Positions 46,156 through 58,388 are shown, counted from the stretch's first letter. The stretch: 64,000 nt of DNA from Diploscapter coronatus (GCA_964036155.1 OZ038422.1:66115201-66179200); one strand, 5' to 3'. Numbers and translations are program-made. Notes: generated by a model not told the origin, from the letters alone.

Positions 46156-47518
46156 AATTAAAGATGTTCTTAGATATTTTTAATTTAGCAAAATCGAATA
46201 GTTCAATTTAGACAATCTAAATCATAAATCGTGTATCATTTCGAATACTAAAGATGATTTGGATAGTGAATTTTAGTGCATTTGAAGCACGTTATCGATT
46301 TTCAGCTTATTATTAAAGACTTCAATATAAAAAGTCAATGAGCACTGATATGAAATCAGCATTTGGGCATAAACATTGATTTTCAAATTCCTCATCTCAA
46401 TAGGCAAATATGATCGCTATTCGAATTAGTCATGCTTGCATCATCAATATCGTCAATGATTACACGGTCTGTCAAGCGATGCATAGTAATAAAATTGCTC
46501 TAGCCTGTTTCGCTAATCAGCCGATCGCCTTCGGCGACCGGCGGAGGTTGTATTCGCTTTTAACAATGCGTAACATTTTGAACATAAAAATCGATGAAAA
46601 ACTCATTTCGGTTGGTTTCAAAAGCTGATTTCGATGTCAGATTCGTTTTCAGCGTGATCGAAAACCCTGGTGTACTTTCCGGGGTCGAAACTATACCAGA
46701 GATCGAGATATCGACGTAGGTCATGTTAAAAAAAAGTTTTGTGATCTTTGTCACGAAATCAGTTGCCCGGATTTTTCTCTCTCAGTTTCAATCCGTTTTC
46801 GATGGGGTTTTTTTTAATCGAGAGGCCTATGGGTCGCATTGTGGGGCGTAGAAACTCAGCCATTTTCGACATATGGGGGTGAAGTTACAGTACTCCAAAG
46901 TTCGAAAAAAAGTGATTTTTCGGAAATAACTTTCGTTAAATCGATTCGATTTTTAGCTGCGCCATTTTTTAATATGTTGTAGAGCTCGCTATTCCACGTC
47001 GATTAAAAAAAGAACACTGATTTTGGTCCAGAAATTAGCGAGTTACGGTATTTTGAAAGTTCAAATATCTCATTTTCGAGCCAAAATTAGAGTATGAAAA
47101 CAAATAGTAGAAACGCTCAAATTTTGTATATAAGTAGCACTTGATGAGTACTTTCTAAAAATATTGGTTGATCTCCTTTTGTGGGAATCATTTTTGGATA
47201 CAAATAGAGCGCTTTTCATTAATAAAACCTTCACTTTTATTTTTTTAATATAAAACTCCTTTTGAATGGCTTCCTTATAGTTCTTATAATCCCAGTATTG
47301 AATAAAGCTTTCTACAGTATTTTATCAACGTTATTAAACAAGTGCAGGGAGATCGCAACACCCGTGAAGTTAATAAATATATCGATGAAGATTTAATCCC
47401 GTCCCCGATTAGCCGTTAACCGCCATTGATCTTCTTCAGTTTTCACTCTTCCTTCCCAATCTTGTACGCGTCTTTATCTTGTCATGTTCAGCCATTTAGA
47501 TAGTCACAATCAAGTTTG
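46156..47518. other. divergent intergenic region between METTL24-like and DUF268 genes
   Basis: The two genes point away from each other, so both promoters should lie here. A GC-rich hairpin, GATCGCCTTCGGCGACC, stands at about 46521-46537. About 46630-47100 is a long stretch with words such as GGGGTCGAAACTATACC that look repeat-derived, but no second copy is in the window. No additional gene is supported. Confidence 0.5.
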
Positions 47519-50135
47519 ATGAGTGCAACTGGGAAACGAGCAACTGTCTTTCTGTCGATTATTCTTGCCATCGGATTTGTTTATTATTTTAATGAAGGTA
47601 TTTCCAATGAGGCTCAAACTTGGAAATTCGACCCCCCAGAGCAACCAGATGTCCTAAAAAGAAAGTAAGCTTTTGAGATTTCTAGACCTTTATTTATAAA
47701 AACCTGAGGAAAAGGGTAGCCGCCAAATTTGCACAGGGCAGCAGAAGCTTGTGACTAATTTAGGAGGGAGCCTTTGAATGCCTCGTGAACAATCTTTTCA
47801 TAGTCTAAACTTTTTCTAAGCCATTAAAATTTGAAATTATTCAATTTAAGATTAAAATCATTTTACTCATTTTCTTCTCCGACGGCCATCAAAAATTTTT
47901 CCCAAATGGCACTCAAAGGTTAACTCGGAAATGACGCAGTGTCGCAGCTTTTTATAGAATAGAGTAAATTCGCACCTATGCATCACTTGACAGGTCGTGT
48001 ACTAGGAGCCATTCTCAGGAAAATAATTTTGGGGCTGTGCCAAGCCTTTCTCAGCAATAATCCTTTTTTTTACATAGAATGGCTAATAAAAGAACTTGAA
48101 AGTAATTGAAAAACTTTTACTTATGATGGTAGTAAATCATTTTACCATCATAGTTAAATTTTGGTTTAACTGTCGTAGTTAGACTTATTTGAGTCCCACC
48201 CTTGATTTCACAGTATAAAATCACTATGAAATAATGTTAAAACCAAGAATCAAAGGTTCCCCAATAAGCAGTTACAGGATTCAGGATTAATTCCTTTCAC
48301 TTATCATTAATTTTCATGCAGTCTCGTTCTAAAATTTAAACTATTCATAGAATTTTAAGTCGAAGAAGAGTCAAAACCAAAAAAATTTCCAGGAGTTTGA
48401 CTACCGACAAAGGACAAGTTAGTTACTACACTATCAATGAGGAAGTTTTTAAGCCAAACGGATTCGAAATCATTTCTGCCAGCGAGCCAGTGCCTCTTCT
48501 GAAGAACACTAAGCCTAAAACGTGTAATCAGGTAAGACCAAATATGTCTTGCGACCGTAATCTAAGCTCATTTTCAGATCTTCTCTTCATGGCTAGATAT
48601 CGCATTGAAATATAATCCGCCATCTTCTCCTCCAGAATCAATTCCTCCCGAACTGATTCCTGAGTTCACTATGAATGGTCACGCTATATTTACAAAGGTA
48701 GTTATTTTTACGAGGGAGACTCTTTTTGAATGGCTGAGTAGAACCCAATTTAGGGCTATTATAACGAAATGGCGAAGCCGATGCCAAAGACTTGGGACCA
48801 AATCCCCGCCTGGCTGAAGCTTGATCCATCAGCCTTCTCAACTTATGGAGCTGAAGGAAGTGAGCGCATTAAATTTTCTTTTTAAGAGTTTTGAGTTTTG
48901 TAGTGTCGGTGCTACACTCCATGAAGTATATGAATGTGACTGGCATGAATGGGATAGTAATCGGATCTCAAAGGCCCTGGGTCGAAGTAATTGCGCTCCA
49001 AAATGGGGTGAACTCGCTGCTTACGGTGGAATATCAAACTACGACAATCTTGGGCGAGAGCAGAGTCAAATGGGTCCATCCTTACGAATATGCGAAGAAT
49101 TGGAAAGAGTAAGTTAGTTCCCGAAAAATTACGTATAACATAATTTTTAGACGAGGACAATTCGATTTCGCGGTGTCTTTCTCTTCCATTGAGCACAGTG
49201 GATTACAAAGATATGGAGATCCTCGGGATCCGATTGGAGACATTCGAGAAGTTCAAAAAGTTTGGTGTATGCTGAAGAAAGGAGGCATTTTCTTCCTGGG
49301 ATTGCCAAGAGGACAAGATCAGCTGGTCTATAATGCACATCGAATATACGGGAGGATCAGATTGGCCATGATGTTTAATGGTTAGTCTGTTTTGACCCTC
49401 TGCTTATCAGCCCATTCCCCAGAAAGCTGGAGGAGGAGGGCCAAGTCAGAGAGTAGGCCACTTATGAACCCCGCAGAAACTTACCTAGTTAGACTATATA
49501 GAATCTCAACACGGGTGATTGTGCACCCTTTCGATTTTCTCTGACCTTCCCTAAGCATAGTTAGAGGCAGATTTATTTCACTGCGTCCCTCCTCGCCTTG
49601 AAATTCTCAACGCACGCATATGGTCTCGGCAGGGCTGAGCGGCGACACCTCTTGCTGGATTAGTGTTCGAGCCTCTGGCGATCAAACGGCCCATTGGCTC
49701 TTTCTTTCTTATTCTCTCTCTGAAAAATGGGCCAAATTTTTGGAAACTCGGCAATGACTTTGGGACAAACGGACCGTGAGGAAAATACAAGAAAATTGAA
49801 AACAAATGGATAACAAATTTGGAATCAAAAATATTTAGCGAAATAAAAACTTGCCAATTGAAACAGCATCAATAAACAAAACAAAGAAGAGGAGAGAGTC
49901 AGAAATTATTTGCTTAGTTGCCCCTTTTTAGATCCTTTCTTACCGAGTTGTTTTGCAAAAAATATGGGTTTCGATTTAATTTTGACAGGAAAAATAAATA
50001 GCCGCTTTATTTTCAGGATTCGAACTCCTCCACGTCTTCAGATTCAATAATCCCCAGCCATTCCAACTCAAAAACGAAGACTTCACTATTGCGAATCGTG
50101 TAATCCAAGACATATTTGTTCTTCGAAAATTGTGA
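47519..50135 (+). CDS. DUF268 family protein, 7 exons
   Basis: Exons 47519-47664, 48393-48531, 48578-48697, 48754-48859, 48904-49108, 49151-49380, 50017-50135. The total is 1065 bp, giving 354 residues without a stop. A membrane-spanning or signal segment lies at about residues 9-25. The core has the family signatures MNGIVIGSQRPWVEVIALQNG, LLTVEYQ, FDFAVSFSSIEHSGLQRYGDP, DPIGDIREVQKVWCMLKKGG, FFLGLPRGQD and NAHRIYGRIRLAMMF. DUF268 is a Caenorhabditis family of unknown function. The order of glycine-rich strand, EY-acidic strand, FD..VS..SIEH and LKKGG...LG resembles the motifs of class I SAM-dependent methyltransferases, so a methyltransferase fold is inferred, not proved. Length is normal and every intron has standard borders. 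The last intron is long (636 bp), the others short except intron 1 (728 bp). Confidence 0.9.
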
Positions 50136-50150
50136 CGACTCCAAGTTTAT

Positions 50151-50156
50151 AATAAA
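50151..50156 (+). promoter_or_regulatory. polyadenylation signal AATAAA
   Basis: The hexamer lies 16 bases after the DUF268 stop codon, close but usual for compact nematode 3' UTRs. Confidence 0.5.
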
Positions 50157-50586
50157 AATTTGTGTAAATCCGTGAGTCAGAAAGCCATAAGCAGACTGAC
50201 AGATGACCCTCTTTAGGTTCTTCGTCGACATTTGCAACCGAGTTTATTAGGTGGGGCGGATGTTGCAAACTCCGCTCATTTCTTCTCGCCCTTTGCTTGG
50301 ACTCTTAGTTCCAAAATAAATTCGATTTTCGGAATATTTTCTTTTTTGAAAATCAAAACTTCACCGAAATATGACCAACTAAACTGGTGCAAAATGTTAC
50401 GAACGATTTAGTTCATTACCTGATATATCCCTATAACTGAACCAATTCGGCTCAAAATTGGCACAATTATTGGAGTATATATCCATAAGATATTCACAAA
50501 TTTTCAGCCGGATCCGAGTTATAATACGAAAGTTATGAATTTTTTTCTACCGAGTGTCTCTTAACTATGGAAAATGACCTAAAATG
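50157..50586. other. intergenic, no recognised feature
   Basis: I see no gene or repeat copy here. The sequence ends at the TTAA of element E. Confidence 0.5.
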
Positions 50587-51686
50587 TTAAGAGTGAATGT
50601 CCGAATTATTCAAATTGGTGCAGAACAGGAGCCCATCGATTTGACTTATTTCCACGTATAGAGTACAGTTTTTCACGTTGATTCTCGTGGTGCTATTCGT
50701 TTTTCGAAAATCGATTATTGTAGCGGATTACGGTAGCTTGAAGTTTTGACAGACCCAACCTCAAGAAAAATTCATAACTTTTTTTATTTATGAACCGAGT
50801 CAAATGTTGTTTCCAGCATTGAATCGCCCATGAAAAACTCTACAAATAGTGTAACTACGACCACCTGCTACCATCAATAACTTCCCGCCAAAAAATTCAT
50901 TTCCGAAAATTCGACCCTGACCGGCTGCAGTTTTTTTTTTTTTTTTTCGATTTTTTACCCAAATTAGAGTCTGATACTCCGGCTGTAAATAAGCTTATTT
51001 TGTAGAAAATTCAATTTTGCACAAGATATGACCAATTTTGATAAAAATCATCATGGTCGAAACCACGAAAAATGCGTCTGAACGCATAAAATCAGGGTAA
51101 TTATTTCATAGCGTCAACTTTGACTCCCCACAACTTTCTTATTTCTGAACCAAATTCCATGATTCTTTTTTATTTTGTAGACCTTGTTGAAGAGAATATG
51201 ATAAAAATATAAAGAAATTTTTAGAAATTAATTTTGGCGGGAAAAAATTAGCCTAAGTTGTCCTATATGCCCGTACTATGTTTACGCGTAAATGACGTTG
51301 GAAAAATTCGTCTTTTCAGTATGTTGTGTAGAATGACATGGTGAACAACTTTATTCGAAAATCGGCCCCGGATTCATTATCGTATCGACTACAGAATTTT
51401 TTGAAATTCAATAACTAATTATTGCAAAGTGCCGTTTGGACAGTAAATTTCAAAAAATCATTCAATTTGATCCACAAGTAAGAAAGTTATCAATTTTTCC
51501 TGAGATCGGGTCTATAAAAACTTCAAACTACCGTAATCCTGCATACGATCATTTTTATGAAAAACAAATCACATCATGATGATCAGCGTGAAAAACTGCA
51601 TATATGGTGTGAAAATCAGCCCGATTTACGGACCCTGTTTATGCCCCTTTGTTAAGACTTGGGTTTTTTCTGACATCCACTCTTAA
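50587..51686 (+). mobile_element. TTAA-bounded element E, full copy 2 (1.1 kb)
   Basis: It has the same length as 26810-27909 and looks nearly identical (one visible difference near the left end, GCAGAACAGG versus GCGGAACAGG). It is again followed directly by module A. The left flank differs from that of the other copy, so the left element end is a true copy boundary. Confidence 0.8.
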
Positions 51687-52126
51687 GTATATTTCATTCA
51701 TACTAAGCTATCTACAAATTTGATATATCAAATCAGAAATCAAATTCATGATACCAAATAACATGATTGCACAACTTTACCACTATCAATCAATTTTATT
51801 TTTTATTACTATTGCTAGTGTGTGTCCTTATCCAAATGGATAGAACTCTGTGTATTTGAATTTCTACTCCTATTAAACACGTAATTCCACCTGCGATACT
51901 TTTTATCACTTCACTGCTATAAGCGATAATCCAAGCGCAATATTTTATCAATCAAGTTTGTCACTTTCCCTTCGCATTTTATAGCTTGTGATATAAAACA
52001 GCAATAAAATATCAAAAGCAAATCGCTTTTGTACGAATTTTGACCGCTGGGGACTATTTAAAGTTTAAGTTTAAAAATAAAAATAACTAGATTATATTGA
52101 ATATTTTATCAAAATCATATATTTAC

Positions 52127-52158
<32 letters not shown>

Positions 52159-52310
52159 ATAATAACATAGCAGACCCCTCCACATGGAGAAGAATGCTAC
52201 GAAAAAAATAACGATAATAGCAATAGTTGGTAAGAGAATAATCAGAACAATTTAGCAATTTCTTCTAGAAGTTGTTATAATTAATCTCTTTACAAACGTT
52301 TTATTCTCTA
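51687..52310 (+). repeat. AT-rich module A, copy 4 (interrupted)
   Basis: It matches 27910-28535 and then breaks off at TTATTCTCTA where the foldback at 52311 starts. Only about nine ATT units are present (52128-52154) against 12 in copies 1-3. Confidence 0.85.
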
Positions 52311-52478
52311 ACTGTAGCACTAGTCAATTTACCGAGAAACTACGGTAAGTGACTATACTAGGTATGTAGAGGTGCTCAAGGAGTACTTATCCATGTTTTC
52401 AAAGTGCTACTGAAGCTCCTATAGGAAGATACACATTTGGTCGCATTTCATAATCGATTTTTGACGATTCCTCGATAT

Positions 52479-52545
52479 GGCATCCGTGTAATGGATAGTG
52501 CATTGGATACTAACCCTTTTGTTTTGGGTCAGGTTCGACTCTTTT
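52479..52545 (+). repeat. tRNA-like sequence in left foldback arm
   Basis: GGCATCCGTGTAATGGATAG, then CATTGGATACTAACCC, then a B-box-like AGGTTCGACTC, recall an arginine-type tRNA (A box and B box about 40 bases apart). Pairing is too poor to call an active tRNA. Confidence 0.5.
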
Positions 52546-54819
52546 CTAGTGCAAACTTTTTTTTTGTTACATTTTTGGCAGTGCCACGGTTTTATCAATT
52601 TCGACCGGAATTGCCATGTCCCTACAAATTCATTGTGTCTGTACAAATTACCAAATTTGATCATATTCGAATGTTTCATAAACAATTTGTAACAAGAATT
52701 TTCACCAACAACGTATGAGACGTTATTTATAAAAATCGAGTATGGGGTGGTACCCAAGAAATCGACCCTCAATATTCGAGCTAATATTTTGTTCCTGGGG
52801 GTTTTCGACTACGCTGATGACGAATCTGACGATTAAAACCCGACCCGATCACTTGTTTCGTATGTTCCGGAAAATTCCATTTGCGTTATTCTGCATGGGA
52901 AAAATTCAGATTTGGTATCAAAATGCTCGCAGAGACCAGCTAAGCACGCTTCTGAAAAGATCTCGTCGAAATGACATCGAATAGGGAAGTTATGATGAAA
53001 GTAGTAAAACATGTGGAAAATATCATATCGATTTTTCAATTTTTTTAAAAGTCCCGGGTTCCGTGAGCTATTTATACTGGGAAGTAGCCCAGATCTTCTA
53101 GTTTCTGAACTATTTGACTGTTTTCCTATAGACTGCCCGCTAGCGAAGAAATGTCACTTCTTCGAAGAGTTATCATGACTCTTTTTCGCTTAGTTTGATT
53201 TCAAAAATTCACAACTTCCAAGATTCTAAACTAAATTCTATAATTCTTTTTTTATTTGACAGGTACTTATCTCTAGTTTATCAAACATCAAAAAAAGAAT
53301 TTTTTTGAATATCGATTTCTGCAGAAATGCGCACTTTTCACGTATTGATTGCGTACTTTTAGACTCGTACTGCGTTTACGCGTAAACGACGTTGGAAAAA
53401 TCTGTTCTTCCAGTATGTTGCGTAGATGGACATGGTGAACAATTTTGTTCCAGGAGTGATTTTGAATTCATTATCATATGAGCTCCAGAATTTTTTGAAG
53501 TTCAATGACTAATTATTGCAAAGTGCCGTTTGGACAGTAAATTTCAAAAATTCATATCTCCCTGTGTGTGCATATTATAGAATAAGTTCTGGAACAAAAG
53601 TTAATCAACTTGAAGAGCTCTACAAGATTTCATGGAAAACTCCGACGTTAACTCCCATTATCCTTGTAAACACAGTACGGGTATATAGGGTAACTTAGGC
53701 TAATTTCTCCCGCCAAAATTAATTTCTAAAAAATTTCTTTATACTTAGAATTTATTCTCCTACTCAAGATCTACAAAATAAAAAAATAATCATGAGATTT
53801 TGTCAGAAATATAGGAAAATATAATTTTTGAAAATAACGTATAAAAGGATATTATGCTGAATTTAACTGTCGCACTTCAAAAAATTCTAGAGTTCATACT
53901 AATGCAAATTCGAGGTCGATCCTGGAACAAATTTGTTCACCATATCCCTCTACACAAAATACTGGAAGGACGAATTTTTCTAACATCATTTACGCGTAAA
54001 CGCAGTACGAGTCTAAAAGTACGCAATCAATACGCGAAAAGTGCGCATTTCTGCAGAAATCGATATTCAAAAAAATTCTCTTTTTGATGTTTGATAAACT
54101 AGAGATAAGTACCTGTCAAATAAAAAAAGAATTGTCGAATTTGGTTTAGAATTATGGAAGTTATGAATTTTTGAAATCAAACTAGGCAAAGTCGAGTCAT
54201 AACAACTCTTCGAAGAAGTGGCATTTCTTCGCTAGCGGGCAGTCTATAGGAAAACAGTCAAATAGTTCAGAAACTAGAAGATCTGGGCTACTTCCCAGTA
54301 TAAATAGCTCACGGAACCCGGGACTTTTAAAAAAATTGAAAAATCGATATTATATTTTCCACATGTTTTACTACTTTCATCATAACTTCCCTATTCGATG
54401 TCATTTCGACGAGATCTTTTCAGAAGCGTGCTTAGCTGGTCTCTGCGAGCATTTTGATACCAAATCTGAATTTTTCCCATGCCAAATAACGAGAATAGAA
54501 TTTTTCGAAACTACCGAATGCGGACCTTCCGGAACAGGCGGAACAAGTGGTCGGATCGGGTTTTAACCGTCAGATTCGTAATCAGCGTAGTCGAAAACCT
54601 TCAGGGATAAAATATCAGCTCGAATATTAAGGGTCAACTCTTTGGGTACCACCCCCCTTTATAAAAAACTCGATTTTTATAAATAACGTCTCGTATGAAC
54701 AAAAATTAATAACACTGAATTGATTAATAACCGAGTATGGAAAAATTATGACAATTTCGGCCGGAATCGATAAAACCGTGACACTGCCAAAAAATGCAAA
54801 AAAAGTTTTCACCGGAAAA

Positions 54820-54890
54820 GAGTCGAGAACCTGACCCAAGCCAAAAGGGCCAGTATTCAATGCGCTACCCACTACACCACGGATGTCGTG
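54820..54890 (-). repeat. tRNA-like sequence in right foldback arm
   Basis: On the minus strand it reads GACATCCGTGGTGTAGTGGG, then GTAGCGCATTGAATACTGG, ending CAGGTTCTCGACTC. The A-box part is closer to a real tRNA than in the left arm, but the B box has an extra base, so it is a pseudogene-like relic. Confidence 0.5.
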
Positions 54891-55057
54891 TGGGGGAATC
54901 CCCAAAACCCGATTATAAGATGCGACCAAATGCGTATCTCCCTATAGGAGCTTCAGTAGCACTTTTTGGAAACATGGACAGGTACTCCTTGAGCACCTCT
55001 ACATGCCTAGTAGAGTCACTTGTCGTAGTTTCTCGGTAAGTTGGCTAGTGCTACAGT

Positions 55058-55158
55058 CAGTTAAACTTTAACAAGCGAGAAGAAAAATCTGAATGATTAA
55101 TTTAGCATATTTCGGCAGATCCCTAGTCTGAACATGGTATTAAATCAAAGATAACATT
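55058..55158. other. short unassigned linker
   Basis: This sequence lies between the foldback and the next repeat block. It does not resume the interrupted module A, so a deletion or rearrangement accompanied the insertion. Confidence 0.4.
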
Positions 55159-56119
55159 CTAGTTGATACTATTAGATGGAGCGTTTTAGAGAGGATTGAT
55201 GCATACTGATAAGGAAATAGTATTGACATTTATCGATTGTTAGGCGAGAAAATGGTTAAGAGAGTTGAAAATTTCAGGCGCATAAAATATACTATGACAT
55301 AGAGACACGTATGCAAAACGAAAAATGACGATAAAGAACTTTTCTTTGCTTCAATTTGATAAATGCAATAAAATACAGGGCGTTTCAAGTTGAATCCTTA
55401 GAGTTTTCCGATAAAATTTTTGTTGGACAACACACGCCCTCCTTTCAAGTTTATCTCCCTATTTTACTTTCTTTTTTTTTTTTTATTTTTCATCCAAATT
55501 GAGCAGCTTTTTTTGCATGGCACTCTCCTTACGTAATGGTTTTGTCTGGTATAGCTCTTGAGTCGAAGCAAATTACCCACACCCATAAAACTACCTGTTT
55601 TTGAAAAGCTAATTCCCGTGTCTAAGAAGTTTCAAAAATTCATATCTCCCTGTGTGTGCACATTATAGAATAAGTTCTGGAACAAAAATTGATCAGCTTG
55701 AAGAGCTCTACAAGATTTAATGAAAACTCCGACGTTAACTCACACTATACATGTAAACACAGTACGGGTATATAGGGTAACTTAGGCTAATTTCTCCCGT
55801 CAAAATTAATTCTCAAAAAATGTTCTTTTTATTTTTACTTTATTCTCCTACTCAAGATCTACAAAATAAAAAAAGAATCATTCAATTTGGTTCAGAAGTA
55901 AGGAAGTAATGGATTTTTGAAACTTTTCTTAGACACAAGAATTAGCTTTTCAAAAACAGGTAGTTTTATGGGTGTGGGTAATTTGCTTCGACTCAAGAGC
56001 TATACCAGACAAAACCATTACGTAAGGAGAGTGCCATGCAAAAAAAACTGCTCAATTTGGATGAAAAATAAAAAAAAAAAGTAAAATAGGGAGATAAACT
56101 TGAAACACTCTGTACTTAC
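55159..56119 (-). repeat. partial copy of the left arm (F1 foldback and flank)
   Basis: It matches about 16278-17262 with small changes, including loss of about 15 bp near GTTGATACTATTAGATGG and a shorter poly-T run. The mariner derivative that borders the other two copies is missing here. Confidence 0.8.
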
Positions 56120-56503
56120 AAATAATTTCGAATCGAATCATAGTACTTCAATATTTCTGCATTTTGATATTGATATCTTTTAAAAGTGAACAATATAGAA
56201 ATTTTATTTATTGAAACTATACATTTTATAAATATAGAAGACTTAAAAAAAACGCATTAATATCACAATTGCAGATAGCCAATTATTGATTAAAGTCGAT
56301 TTTTAAAATCAATAAATTTTTTTGTAATTATTCCTAATACAATATTTATTTTAGAGAATAAAACGTTTGTAAAGAGATTAATTATAACAACTTCTAGAAG
56401 AAATTGCTAAATTGTTCTGATTATTCTCTTACCAACTATTGCTATTATCGTTATTTTTTTCGTAGCATTCTTCTCCATGTGGAGGGGTCTGCTATGTTAT
56501 TAT

Positions 56504-56541
<38 letters not shown>

Positions 56542-56992
56542 GTAAATATATGATTTTGATAAAATATTCAATATAATCTAGTTATTTTTATTTTTAAACT
56601 TAAACTTTAAATAGTCCCCAGCGGTCAAAATTCGTACAAAAGCGATTTGCTTTTGATATTTTATTGCTGTTTTATATCACAAGCTATAAAATGCGAAGGG
56701 AAAGTGACAAACTTGATTGATAAAATATTGCGCTTGGATTATCGCTTATAGCAGTGAGGTGATAAAAAGTATCGCAGGTGGAATTACGTGTTTAATAGGA
56801 GTAGAAATTCAAATACACAGAGTTCTATCCATTTGGATAAGGACACACACTAGCAATAGTAATAAAAATAAAATTGATTGATAGTGATAAAATTGCGCAA
56901 TCATGTTACTTGGTATTATGAATTTGATTTCTGATTTGCTATATCGAGTTGTGTAGATAGCTTAATATAAATGAAATATACTTAAAGAGGTC
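56120..56992 (-). repeat. AT-rich module A, copy 5
   Basis: It matches 17265-18126. The microsatellite has about 11 units (56509-56541). It ends at ATACTTAA, exactly where copies 2-4 join element E, so E is absent here. Confidence 0.85.
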
Positions 56993-57474
56993 AAGTCTCC
57001 CCCTTTCGAGGAAGAGAAAACGTATGAAATTTTCTACCGTTTCAATTACCATTAATTAGCTGATAATTTCATGAAACCAAGACACCAATTAGAGTAATAA
57101 AATGCACCCGAAATGATGGAGTAGTTGGTTTTTCGAAAAAAAAAAGGCCTTCTGAAGGGGGTATACGACATTGCGCACCAAAGATTTCGGTGCGCAATGA
57201 CCGTCTCCCTTATGAAGGCATGAACGACGTCAAAACTCGAATGATCCTAACTTTTGATAGGATGGACTGTTTTTGAAAATTTTTAAAGTTTTGAACTATT
57301 TACGATCTCAACCATCACACTGATATCAAGTTTACCAAATTAAACCTATTATGAAAAACCATTTGCCTCCTACCTATACTCCCTCACCTAAAATCGAATG
57401 TTAAATACAGGGTGCAGGTTTTTAGGGGATACACATCCCCTATTGGGAACTGACCAATTCGAAACTTTCAATTC
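56993..57474. other. intergenic, no recognised gene
   Basis: The short phrases GACATTGCGCACCAAAG and GGTGCGCAATGACC form an imperfect inverted repeat (57168-57200). Nothing else is recognised. Confidence 0.45.
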
Positions 57475-58388
57475 AGGAGTCCCTATTGGGAACGGCCCAA
57501 TTCGGAACTCTATTGAAATAAGCTTAGATAAGACGAAATAGGAATATCCCTATTTGGAACTCGGTCCAAATATCACTTCAAACTAATTTTTTATTCCAAA
57601 ACTCAATCGAAATAGCATTTCAGGGTGAAAATGTGGAATGTACCTATTCTGAACTCAATCAGTTATAATGATATTGTATTTTACTATTCCAGAACTCAGA
57701 AAGGAATTTTACAAGTGTTCCCCTCTTATTTGGCTTATTTCTTCATAGGGATAATTCAATGTGTAGATGACGGATTTGAAGTCGAAATATACTGACGTTG
57801 GGTCCTAGTTCAGAATTTTGCTTTAAACATTCATTCAATATAAAACTGTCATTTTAGTAGGGAACAATGAAGTTTCTTTCAATTAATGTATTCAAATTAG
57901 GATATTTCTTCTACTATCTTACTGCTACGCGTTATTTCTAGTTTTTTTCCAAAGAAAATTTCGACCCTAGTATTCACGTCAGAATTTTTTGACTTCATAA
58001 CTGATATACGTATTCGATTTAGGTATTAGTCAAAAAATGAACTAGAAATTCTAGTAATAGATCGGAACATTTCCTTTTCAGATCTGTCATCTACACACTG
58101 AATTACCCCTATGAAGAAATAAGCCAAATATAAGAGGGGAACACTTGTAAAATTCCTTTCTGAGTTCTGGAATAATAAAATACAATATCATTATAACTGA
58201 TTGAGTTCAGAATAGGTACATTCCACATTTTCACCCTGAAATGCTATTTCGATTGAGTTTTGGAATAAAAAATTAGTTTGGAGTGATATTTGGACCGAGT
58301 TCCAAATAGGGATATTCCTATTTCGTCTTATCTAAGCTTATTTCAATAGAGTTCCGAATTGGGCCGTTCCCAATAGGGGGTGTTCCTA
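57475..58388. mobile_element. palindromic element P6 (about 0.9 kb)
   Basis: CCCTATTGGGAACGGCCCAA (57481) and its complement near 58378 open arms of about 300 bp that match nearly base for base through GACGAAATAGGAATATCCC, GTGTTCCCCTCTTAT and ATAGGGATAATTCA-type words (57755 and 58110). A non-palindromic centre of about 300 bp remains (57776-58075). There is no ORF of interest. It shares no sequence with the other palindromes. Confidence 0.85.

Larger units (their letters stand above)
52311..55057. mobile_element. large foldback element with tRNA-like arms (2.75 kb)
   Basis: The terminus ACTGTAGCACTAG is mirrored by CTAGTGCTACAGT at 55057. The two arms, about 1.2 kb each (52311-53470 and 53880-55057), are diverged inverted copies; paired blocks include GTACTGCGTTTACGCGTAAA with its complement at 53995, and the GTGGTACC/GGGGGTTTTCGACTACGCTGA region. 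The spacer around 53500-53870 holds the TTCTGGAACAAAAGTTAATC module of other foldbacks. The 68- and 76-residue frames read from the two arms resemble each other only because of the symmetry. No transposase and no clear target duplication are seen. Confidence 0.82.

Noticed and set aside
48638..49338. Several minus-strand frames
   Set aside because: They are shadows of the DUF268 exons, which carry clear family motifs on the plus strand.
49590..49690. Possible tRNA in the last DUF268 intron
   Set aside because: A B-box-like TGTTCGAGCCT is present, but no acceptor or anticodon stem can be drawn.
52419..54929. Mirror-image frames of 60-117 residues
   Set aside because: They are created by the two arms of the foldback; no transposase motif is present.
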